Source: Nitrincola sp048264025
Lineage (GTDB): Bacteria; Pseudomonadota; Gammaproteobacteria; Pseudomonadales; Balneatricaceae
Assembly: GCF_048264025.1 (NCBI RefSeq)
Contig: NZ_JBLXDN010000007.1
Location: forward strand, 1-64,000
Length of the DNA stretch: 64,000 nt
Reading direction: 5' to 3'
The translations under genes were made by a program, and so were the position numbers. The notes under the pieces were generated by a model, which was not told the origin of the DNA, did no database searches, and worked only from the letters and a program-made list of their open reading frames with translations. Below, in pieces: positions 49,077-56,824 of the stretch. How positions within the stretch are numbered: the first letter of the stretch is position 1; each line of letters opens with the position of its first letter.

Positions 49077-50132
49077 TTAAACTCGGTTAATTCGCTGGCC
49101 TACTATCTCTATCACACGACCAGGCATTGCTGTAACAGGTAAGACTTCATCTACGGCGCCCAAGGCTATAGCCTCTTTCGGCATACCAAAAACAATGCAG
49201 CTTTGCTCATCTTGTGCCAAGGTTGCCGCACCGGCATCTTTCATTGCTCTTAATCCTATAGCACCATCCTTCCCCATACCGGTCAGAATCACCCCGATAG
49301 CATTGGCACCGGCTACGCGTGCAGCGGAGAAAAACAACACATCCACAGACGGGCGGTGCCGGTTGACTGGTGCCGAATCGCTCAGCACTGTCATGTAATT
49401 CGCACCACTGCGTGCGATCTCCAGGTGTGCATTACCCGGAGCTATATACACCTGCCCAGGTAGTAAGCGTTTATTGTGGGTTGCTTCTTGTACCTGCAGG
49501 GTACAGAGTTTGTCGAGTCGTTCAGCAAAGGTTTTGGTAAAATTTTCAGGCATATGCTGAGTAATCATGATGGCTGGCATGTCAGCTGGCAGGGGTTCAA
49601 GAAACTTACGTATTGCTTCTGTTCCACCAGTGGAAGCCCCCACAAAGATAACCTTCTCTGTTGAAGAGTAACCACGGCTTATACGGGTAACATTCCCCCG
49701 CTTTGGTGTGGCTAAAGCCACATTGGCTGAAGCACAGATGCGCAGTTTTTCAGCAATTAGCTCGGAGTAGCTTTGCAAACCTTTGGCAATATCCACTTTA
49801 GGTTTGGCAACATAATCGATGGCCCCCAGCTCCAATGCTCTGAGCGTTACATCAGACCCCGTATCCGTCAATGAGGATACCATCAGCACCGGCATAGGGC
49901 GTAAGCGCATCAAGCGCTCAAGGAACTCCAGGCCGTCCATGCGTGGCATTTCGACATCCAGCGTCAGTACATCCGGGTTATGCAGTTTAATCAACTCACG
50001 TGCAACCAGCGGATCCGGTGCAGAAGCAACGACCTGCAAGTCCTGATGGCTATTGATTATTTCAGTCAGTAGCTGACGAATAAGTGCTGAATCATCTACC
50101 ACTATTACTTTAATTTTTTCTTTTTTTATCAA
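49077..50132 (-). CDS. cheB: chemotaxis methylesterase CheB
   Basis: A 351-aa response-regulator methylesterase that demethylates and deamidates receptors when phosphorylated. The receiver domain (about 1-125) has the acidic pair in VVDDSALIRQ and the phospho-Asp D59 in LTLDVEMPRMDG. The catalytic domain carries Ser in VGASTGGTEAI, His in MITQHMPENF and Asp in LTGMGKDGAIG. Its start overlaps the upstream cheD stop by 4 bp. Confidence 0.96.
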   Translation of the reverse strand: MIKKEKIKVIVVDDSALIRQLLTEIINSHQDLQVVASAPDPLVARELIKLHNPDVLTLDVEMPRMDGLEFLERLMRLRPMPVLMVSSLTDTGSDVTLRALELGAIDYVAKPKVDIAKGLQSYSELIAEKLRICASANVALATPKRGNVTRISRGYSSTEKVIFVGASTGGTEAIRKFLEPLPADMPAIMITQHMPENFTKTFAERLDKLCTLQVQEATHNKRLLPGQVYIAPGNAHLEIARSGANYMTVLSDSAPVNRHRPSVDVLFFSAARVAGANAIGVILTGMGKDGAIGLRAMKDAGAATLAQDEQSCIVFGMPKEAIALGAVDEVLPVTAMPGRVIEIVGQRINRV

Positions 50133-50743
50133 CTAAATAACTCCACATCATCTGACATGTCAGCTTCCATCAAGCGATTATAATAATCGGCTTCCCTATC
50201 CAGAATAGTTGTGTTGTTAAGCTTTTTCAGCTTTTTTACCCTAACCAGCCCCGTGCGGGTAAAGAAGTACACTTTACGCGGATAAACATCCAGCAGGTCC
50301 CGCGCCAGCACCGTTATGCGCTCTTTCTCAAGGTAGGACACTACAAATTGGCTATTGTGCTCACCCATTTTATGCCCACCCGGTGACGCTATTGCATTGC
50401 ATGCACCAAATACTTTGGCTTGCAGTTGTTCACGCTGCGCGCCATTTTCAATCAGTTGATTGATTAAGGTTTCCATCGCATGGTTGCCATAACACATGGC
50501 TCTGTTGATCAACGAGTCATCTCGGTGCTGTTCAGGTAACATGAAGTGACACATACCGCTGATGCCAGTGAGAGGGTCTCGAATACAGGCACAAACACAG
50601 CTACCCAGCACCGTGACCAGAATCATGTCACGCCCCGTCACATAATATTCACCGGGAAGAATTTTGACGGCATCCAGTTCAAAGTAGGGGTCAAAATAGA
50701 TATCCGGCACCGGTGTATGCGGCCTGTCAGTAGAGGCATTCAT
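50129..50743 (-). CDS. cheD: chemoreceptor glutamine deamidase CheD (copy 2)
   Basis: A 204-aa CheD paralogue. The catalytic Cys is in VTVLGSCVCACIRDPL (about residues 43-58), followed by GMCHFMLPEQHRD and LQAKVFGACNAI. It ends in DDVELFS, close to the tails of copy 1 and of the receptor-like protein. The 4-bp overlaps with cheR upstream and cheB downstream are consistent with tight co-translation in the order cheR-cheD-cheB, as in the Pseudomonas Che2 cluster. Confidence 0.94.
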   Translation of the reverse strand: MNASTDRPHTPVPDIYFDPYFELDAVKILPGEYYVTGRDMILVTVLGSCVCACIRDPLTGISGMCHFMLPEQHRDDSLINRAMCYGNHAMETLINQLIENGAQREQLQAKVFGACNAIASPGGHKMGEHNSQFVVSYLEKERITVLARDLLDVYPRKVYFFTRTGLVRVKKLKKLNNTTILDREADYYNRLMEADMSDDVELFS

Positions 50744-51654
50744 CCATTAGACCTCAGTGAAGGGTTAGTACGCACGGGGTAAAAAATAGTCTGGCCCTGT
50801 GAGCGAAACAGATCGGCCGCATGCTGAAAGCTTTCAGAATGACCAGCATAGAGCAAGCCTTGCTCAGACAAGAGCGGATGAAAGCGAGATAGAATGCTGT
50901 ACTGCGTCGCCTTATCAAAATAGATCATGACATTACGACAGAAAATGGCATCAAAGCGTCCTTTAATCGGCCACTTAGGCATGAGCAGATTAAACGGACG
51001 AAACCTTATCAATTGCTGCACCTCCGGTCGGATACGCGCACTTCCACTGCGCGCACCACGCCCCTTGTAAAAAAACCGGTGGACCCGCTCATCAGGCAGT
51101 TTTGCCAGACGCTCCATGTCATAAATACCAGATTGAGCATGCTCAAGCACACGTGTATCGACATCGGTCGCCAGTATCCTGACCGGTGGGTCCCAGCAGG
51201 CAAAGGCTTCAATCGCTGTCATCGCCAAGGAATAGGCCTCTTCACCGGTTGAACAGGCACTTGACCAAATGTTAAACGGTCGCTTAGTTCCAGCCTGTTG
51301 GGCCTGCATTGCCTCAGCAAGATAGTCAAAATGATGTGATTCGCGAAAAAACGCCGTCAGGTTAGTTGTCAGCGCATTGATGAAATCCTGTGTTTCATCT
51401 TCATGCTGTTCCAAATAATCCAGATAGTCTGAAAACTCGGTCAGATGCAAGGCACGCAAACGTCGGGCTATACGGCTATAAACCAGATCACGTTTTTTAT
51501 CTGTAAGCGAAATCCCCACGCGATCACGAATTAACTTACGAATACGTTCAAAGTCCTCATTTCTGAATACAAATTCGCGATCCACTGGCCACCCGCTTCC
51601 TATATGCGTTGTTTCTGATTCACATGCATCATTCAGATTTAAAATTCCTCCCAC
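50740..51654 (-). CDS. cheR: chemotaxis methyltransferase CheR
   Basis: A CheR that methylates glutamates of chemoreceptors using SAM. The all-helical N-terminal domain reads FERIRKLIRDRVGISLTDKK. The SAM motif is in IWSSACSTGEEAYSLAMTAI, RILATDVDTRVLEHA gives the second nucleotide contact, and IFCRNVMIYFDKATQ is the family C-terminal block. The start is uncertain: a GTG at 51654 (304 aa) overlaps the receptor stop by 16 bp, and GTG 51585 (281 aa) is possible. It likely docks on the EWEEF tails of the two receptors upstream. Confidence 0.92.
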   Translation of the reverse strand: MGGILNLNDACESETTHIGSGWPVDREFVFRNEDFERIRKLIRDRVGISLTDKKRDLVYSRIARRLRALHLTEFSDYLDYLEQHEDETQDFINALTTNLTAFFRESHHFDYLAEAMQAQQAGTKRPFNIWSSACSTGEEAYSLAMTAIEAFACWDPPVRILATDVDTRVLEHAQSGIYDMERLAKLPDERVHRFFYKGRGARSGSARIRPEVQQLIRFRPFNLLMPKWPIKGRFDAIFCRNVMIYFDKATQYSILSRFHPLLSEQGLLYAGHSESFQHAADLFRSQGQTIFYPVRTNPSLRSNG

Positions 51655-53906
51655 TCGTCTTCAGAAGTGCCTGAGGACGGTAAACGTTTAACGGCAGTTG
51701 GCTTTTCCACTTTATTAGCCATAGCTTTAGCTTTATTTACCGGACTTGCTTGCAATCTGGGTGCCCGAATAGCTTTTCTGTCAGACGAGCTGATTTTAAA
51801 TACGGAAATGGCTTGAGATAATGTAATCGCCTGATCCTCCAGGGACTCGGCAGCAGCAGCGGCTTCTTCCACCAATGCCGCATTTTGTTGGGTCACATCA
51901 TCCATTTGTGTTATCGCCTGATTGATCTGCTCAATACCCTGACTCTGCTCTTCAGATGCAGCCGATATTTCCGCCATAATATCAGTGACACGTTTGACCG
52001 ATTGGATAATTTCGGTCATTGAGACACCGGCCTCACTCACTAATCGGCTACCATGCTCAACAATTCGGGTGTCCTCTTTGATCAGCGCCTGTATCTCTTT
52101 AGCGGCAGCAGCTGAGCGTTGCGCCAGGGTTCTTACCTCACCGGCCACGACCGCAAAACCACGTCCCTGCTCCCCCGCACGAGCGGCCTCAACAGCTGCA
52201 TTCAGAGCCAATATATTGGTCTGGAAAGCGATACCGTCAATCACACTGATGATATTGGTGATTTTTTCAGCGCTGGAGGTCAGTTCCTGCATAGTAGTAA
52301 CCGCCTCTTGTACTTTACTCCCACCCGCTTCAGCGACAAGGTTAGCTTGCCCGGCCAGTTGATTGGCCTGGCGGGCATTATCAGCATTTTGTTTTACCGT
52401 ACTGGTTAACTCTTCCATACTGGACGCGGTTTCTTCAAGGCTGGATGCCTGCTCTTCAGTACGCTGAGACAAATCGGTATTGCCGGCAGAGATCTCGGTA
52501 GCCGCCGTATTAACATTTTCTACAGACTGGTTGATTTGCTGAATAACGTCAGCCAATTGCATCACAGTAGTATTGGCAGCACTGGCCAGAGCACCCAAAT
52601 CCCCTGGATACTGTCCCTGAACCTGCTCAGTCAAATCCCCGCTGGCAAGCGCCTGCATCACCCGTTGAATTTCCATAAACGCTGTTTCCAGCGCAGAAAC
52701 CGACTGGTTAATCATATTTTTCAGCTTCAACATTTCGCCGGAAGCATCGGCATCAACACGATGCCCAAACTGCCCCTGAGCGACATGAGTCATAACATCC
52801 ACTATGGAATCAACACTGTGTTTGAGTGACTGCATACCATAGGCTGCATTTTCAAGCATCAGTCGATAATCACCTCGAACCAGGGCCGGATTAATTGACA
52901 CACCAAACTCACCTTGACGGATCGCCTGCATGACTTTGGATAGCTCCTCCATGGTGACACGAATAGTTTCTGCACTGTGGTTGATACCCGTTTTCAGCGC
53001 ATCAAGATCCCCGGCGTAATCGCCCTGAATGCGGGCACTGAAGTCACCTGATGCCAGGGCTTCGATGGTACTGTTAGCTTCTTCAAGGGCGTGTTTCTGC
53101 GAATCTAGTAAGGTATTGAAGGCACGAATAACCTGGCCGATTTCATTCTTCTGGGTATAGTTCACCTGTTCATTAAAGTTACCACTGTCGCGAACACGCT
53201 CAACCGCATTCACCAGAAGCGTCAAAGGACGTGTAATGCCACGCGTAATAACAATACCCAAGCCGGCTGCCAGAAGAACACCGATTAACATTGCCAGCAG
53301 GCTAATGATTTCTAACATTACCGCCTGACTGATACCAAACTCGACATCTTCGGCAGCCGCACTCATATTCAGTTGCACCACCTGTTTCAGTGCGGCAAAC
53401 GCCGCTTCCTGATAGCGCAGAGTTTCACCCATGGTGACTTCAGCAATACGATTTTGAAGATCACCCACATAAGCCTGCGGGTTGGCGCTACGCCGTTCAT
53501 CCAGTTCCTGGTGCAAGTCGGCTATGGCGTTATTTGCCGACAGCCAGTCCGGCAAGGTCGTTTGGAACACCTGCCAGGCCTGCTCTTCTTCAACCGACTT
53601 GGGCAAAGCATCATAACGATTTACCAGGGCCCGATAGGTCTCACGACCCTCAGCGATAACCTGATACTGACGATTACGAGACGCCGTATCAGCACTTTGA
53701 TCCATCAACGTTCTGAAACCAGTTACAACACTATTCAGTGCCACCTCCATCTCAAGTACAGTCTGTACAGCCGGCAGGCGTCTTTCACCGAGCTCAGCAA
53801 TGATCGTTTCACTGCGAACAGCTCCCCAGTAGCCCAGACTGCCAAGCAGCAGTGCAATGAGAGCTACCGCCGCAAAGCCAGCGGATATTTTTGCTTTAAT
53901 TGTCAT
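51639..53906 (-). CDS. chemoreceptor with poly-HAMP array and EWEEF tail
   Basis: A 755-aa methyl-accepting chemotaxis protein. A membrane helix (about residues 9-30), a helical periplasmic domain (about 35-190), a second helix (about 195-220), one canonical HAMP domain (ITRGITRPLTLLVNAVERV) and four further HAMP-like units precede the signalling domain. Its tip reads IDGIAFQTNILALNAAVEAA. The protein ends EDEWEEF, a pentapeptide of the CheR-docking type. I chose ATG 53906 (AAGGGG upstream); an in-frame start at 53963 would run into the preceding gene. It ends just inside cheR. Confidence 0.92.
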   Translation of the reverse strand: MTIKAKISAGFAAVALIALLLGSLGYWGAVRSETIIAELGERRLPAVQTVLEMEVALNSVVTGFRTLMDQSADTASRNRQYQVIAEGRETYRALVNRYDALPKSVEEEQAWQVFQTTLPDWLSANNAIADLHQELDERRSANPQAYVGDLQNRIAEVTMGETLRYQEAAFAALKQVVQLNMSAAAEDVEFGISQAVMLEIISLLAMLIGVLLAAGLGIVITRGITRPLTLLVNAVERVRDSGNFNEQVNYTQKNEIGQVIRAFNTLLDSQKHALEEANSTIEALASGDFSARIQGDYAGDLDALKTGINHSAETIRVTMEELSKVMQAIRQGEFGVSINPALVRGDYRLMLENAAYGMQSLKHSVDSIVDVMTHVAQGQFGHRVDADASGEMLKLKNMINQSVSALETAFMEIQRVMQALASGDLTEQVQGQYPGDLGALASAANTTVMQLADVIQQINQSVENVNTAATEISAGNTDLSQRTEEQASSLEETASSMEELTSTVKQNADNARQANQLAGQANLVAEAGGSKVQEAVTTMQELTSSAEKITNIISVIDGIAFQTNILALNAAVEAARAGEQGRGFAVVAGEVRTLAQRSAAAAKEIQALIKEDTRIVEHGSRLVSEAGVSMTEIIQSVKRVTDIMAEISAASEEQSQGIEQINQAITQMDDVTQQNAALVEEAAAAAESLEDQAITLSQAISVFKISSSDRKAIRAPRLQASPVNKAKAMANKVEKPTAVKRLPSSGTSEDEWEEF

Positions 53907-53937
53907 TACCAGGTCCCCTTGTTTGTAAGACGTATAC

Positions 53938-56307
53938 TTAGAACTCTTCCCACTCGTCCTCATTAGCTCTTATGGGAGGAGGTGCTAAGCGTTTGGCTGG
54001 TTTTACCAGGTTGGGTTTTACTGCGGTTTTTTTCACCGCTGCACGGGAGGCCTGTAACCTGGGAGGCTTACGAACCAATGCAGACTGTTCATCCAGTTTG
54101 AACACAGCCACAGACGTTGCTAAAGACCCTGCTTGCTCTTCAAGAGATTCAGCGGCGGCAGCCGCTTGCTCAACCAAAGCGGCATTCTGCTGGGTTACGT
54201 CATCCATCTGAGTGACAGCCTGATTCACCTGCTCTATACCTTGGCTTTGCTCTTCAGACGCGGCTGATATTTCACCCATTAAGTCAGTCACACGTTTCAC
54301 CGATATAACGATCTCTTCAATGGTTTTACCGGTTTCAGTAACCAGATCACTACCTTCATCGACGATACTCACTGAACGACTGATCAACTCTTTGATTTCT
54401 TTGGCTGCCGCAGCTGAACGCTGCGCCAGCGAGCGTACTTCCCCCGCCACCACAGCAAAACCACGCCCCTGCTCACCGGCACGAGCGGCTTCAACAGCCG
54501 CATTCAATGCCAGAATATTGGTCTGGAACGCTATACCATCAATCAGCGTGGTGATATCTGCAATTTTGCTGGAACTTTCGCTAATTGCATCCATTGTTTT
54601 AACCACGCGGCGCGCTTTCTCGCCGCCACTTTCAGCTATCTGAGCTGCACTTTGTACCAGTTGATTGGCCTGGCGTGCGTTATCCGCATTTTGACGTACG
54701 GTTGAAGTCAGCTCTTCAAGACTGGATGCTGTTTCCTCCAGGCTGGATGCCTGCTCTTCAGTGCGCTGTGACAAGTCCGTGTTACCAGCCGCTATTTCCT
54801 GCGCGGCCGTATTGATTGCATCAACTGACTGCTTGATGTCACTCACCAGTGACTTCAGGTGCTCAACCGTCGAGTTTGTACTTGCTTGAAGCTCACCAAA
54901 GGATCCACGGTAATCACCGGTGACCTGCTCAGTCAGCTCACCTTTTGACAGATGGTTCATGACCCGCATCACTTCACGCAGGCCTGTATCTGTCACGGAC
55001 ATCAGCTTATTGACGCCGTCTCCCAGACGCTTGAAAAAGCCCTGCAAATGATCTGATTCGATCCGCGCACTGAAGTCGCCCTGTGTCGCTTTTTCAACCA
55101 GATCGGTGACACTCTGTTCAACCGCCACTTCGTCTGTGCGATCTTTCCATTCCACAACGGATCCCAGGCATTCACCTTCTTGATTAAAAATCGGGTTAGC
55201 GACCAGATCAAAGGTACGACCACCGATAGACACGGTAGCTTGGTGTTTACCTTGCAAAACGGACAACATTTCGGGATTTTTATGCAACAGATCAATGCTA
55301 CTGCCGACTAGCGTTTCCGGATTGAAACGCGGCAGCTCCTTACGAATATCAACTGCCGCACTACGGAACATCTCCAATACGGCCGAATTTACATAAATGA
55401 TTTCGAAACGGGCATCCGCAACCAGCACATTGGCTGACACACTATCGAGTGCATTTTTAATCCGCAGATTAATATCAGCGATACGCCTGGTTTCAGTAAT
55501 ATCGCTATTCAGCTTGGCTTGCATGCTCTCCAATGCCAGTAGAACCTTCCCTATTTCGTCATGGCGATCCACTTGAATGACATTATCCAGCTTGCCATCG
55601 GCAATCTGCCCAAAATAACCTATGGCACGATTGAGCGGATTCACAATAGCGCGGATCAGCAACCAACCGATCAACGCTGACAAGAGCACGCCAACCACAA
55701 TCATCACTACAGCGATTTGTCGAGTGCGCTCATACTCGGCTATTGCAGCCAGATATTCCTGCTCGGCAACTGTGACCTGTAGCTGCAGCAACTCTGTTGC
55801 CAGATCATGGGCCTTACTGAAAGCTGGATTAACTACGCGAATCATGTGCATATTACCCTGACGAAAATTGCTGTCTTCAAATAATTCCACGGCAATCAGC
55901 AGACCATTTTGTACGAAATCTCGTCGGGCTTCGGCAAAGCTGTTAGCCAGCGCTCGCTCGTCCGGCAACAGGGAAGACTGCATATACACTTCCCAGGCTT
56001 GGGTAATAGCCGCAATATTTTCGCGAACCCGATCAGTATGCAACTGTATAGTGTGATTATGCAGCGTATGCTCCTCCAGCCGCGGATCATGCATTGCGGC
56101 CAGTTGCAGCTCAATGATGTTACGTTGCATTCTGTATTCGATATCCGCCAGTTGATGCGAAGGTACAAGACGGTCTTCAAATACTGTTTCCAGTCGCAAA
56201 TCAACGTTGTGCATACCATTAAGCCCCATGCCACCGATAACAATCAGCAGAACTGACAATAGGCCGATGACAAAAATTAACCGAGCTTTGACACTGATAT
56301 TTTTCAT
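53938..56307 (-). CDS. chemoreceptor with 4HB, PAS and HAMP domains and EWEEF tail
   Basis: A 789-aa methyl-accepting chemotaxis protein. A four-helix-bundle-type periplasmic domain (about residues 30-190) lies between two membrane helices (about 8-28 and 194-214). The order after that is HAMP (IVNPLNRAIGYFGQIADGKL), PAS (about 290-400; ANVLVADARFEIIYVNSAVL), two HAMP-like units and the signalling domain, with tip IDGIAFQTNILALNAAVEAA. It ends NEDEWEEF like its neighbour. The PAS domain suggests sensing of a redox state or a small ligand. Confidence 0.92.
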   Translation of the reverse strand: MKNISVKARLIFVIGLLSVLLIVIGGMGLNGMHNVDLRLETVFEDRLVPSHQLADIEYRMQRNIIELQLAAMHDPRLEEHTLHNHTIQLHTDRVRENIAAITQAWEVYMQSSLLPDERALANSFAEARRDFVQNGLLIAVELFEDSNFRQGNMHMIRVVNPAFSKAHDLATELLQLQVTVAEQEYLAAIAEYERTRQIAVVMIVVGVLLSALIGWLLIRAIVNPLNRAIGYFGQIADGKLDNVIQVDRHDEIGKVLLALESMQAKLNSDITETRRIADINLRIKNALDSVSANVLVADARFEIIYVNSAVLEMFRSAAVDIRKELPRFNPETLVGSSIDLLHKNPEMLSVLQGKHQATVSIGGRTFDLVANPIFNQEGECLGSVVEWKDRTDEVAVEQSVTDLVEKATQGDFSARIESDHLQGFFKRLGDGVNKLMSVTDTGLREVMRVMNHLSKGELTEQVTGDYRGSFGELQASTNSTVEHLKSLVSDIKQSVDAINTAAQEIAAGNTDLSQRTEEQASSLEETASSLEELTSTVRQNADNARQANQLVQSAAQIAESGGEKARRVVKTMDAISESSSKIADITTLIDGIAFQTNILALNAAVEAARAGEQGRGFAVVAGEVRSLAQRSAAAAKEIKELISRSVSIVDEGSDLVTETGKTIEEIVISVKRVTDLMGEISAASEEQSQGIEQVNQAVTQMDDVTQQNAALVEQAAAAAESLEEQAGSLATSVAVFKLDEQSALVRKPPRLQASRAAVKKTAVKPNLVKPAKRLAPPPIRANEDEWEEF

Positions 56308-56323
56308 CTGTTAGTCCTGTAAT

Positions 56324-56815
56324 TTAAACGCTGGCTAACTGATCGATCAGCCCCATTTCCTGGCTGGTCATCAGTTTTTCTATATCCACAACGATGGCCA
56401 TACGTTCACCCACAGCAGCTAAACCCAACAAATACTGGGTGTCGAAACTGGCGCCAAAGTCAGGTGCCGGACGAATATCATCCGGCTTCAATGCCACCAC
56501 ATCGGATACCGTGTCCACCACCATACCCACAATCCGCTGCCCCAGGTTGAGAATAATCATCACGGTAAATTGATCATAGGTGGCATTGCCTAAATGAAAC
56601 TTCAGGCGCATATCCACCACCGGAACTATCACCCCACGCATATTGATCACACCTTTTATATAGTCGGGTGTATTGGCAATGTGAGTGACAGCATCATAGC
56701 CACGGATCTCCTGTACCTTGAGGATATCGATAGCGTACTCTTCCTCACCCAGGGTAAATGTCAGATATTCACCATTCTGATTCAACTCCGGGTTATCCTG
56801 CGTTGCCTCTGTCAT
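56324..56815 (-). CDS. cheW: chemotaxis coupling protein CheW
   Basis: A 163-aa CheW, which links receptors to CheA. The SH3-like folds are represented by YLTFTLGEEEYAIDILKVQEIRGY, the conserved GVINMRGVIVPVVDMRLKF and GMVVDTVSDVVALKPDDI. Nine bases separate it from the cheA stop, and it precedes the two receptor genes in the operon. Confidence 0.96.
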   Translation of the reverse strand: MTEATQDNPELNQNGEYLTFTLGEEEYAIDILKVQEIRGYDAVTHIANTPDYIKGVINMRGVIVPVVDMRLKFHLGNATYDQFTVMIILNLGQRIVGMVVDTVSDVVALKPDDIRPAPDFGASFDTQYLLGLAAVGERMAIVVDIEKLMTSQEMGLIDQLASV

Positions 56816-56824
56816 ATTTCCACC

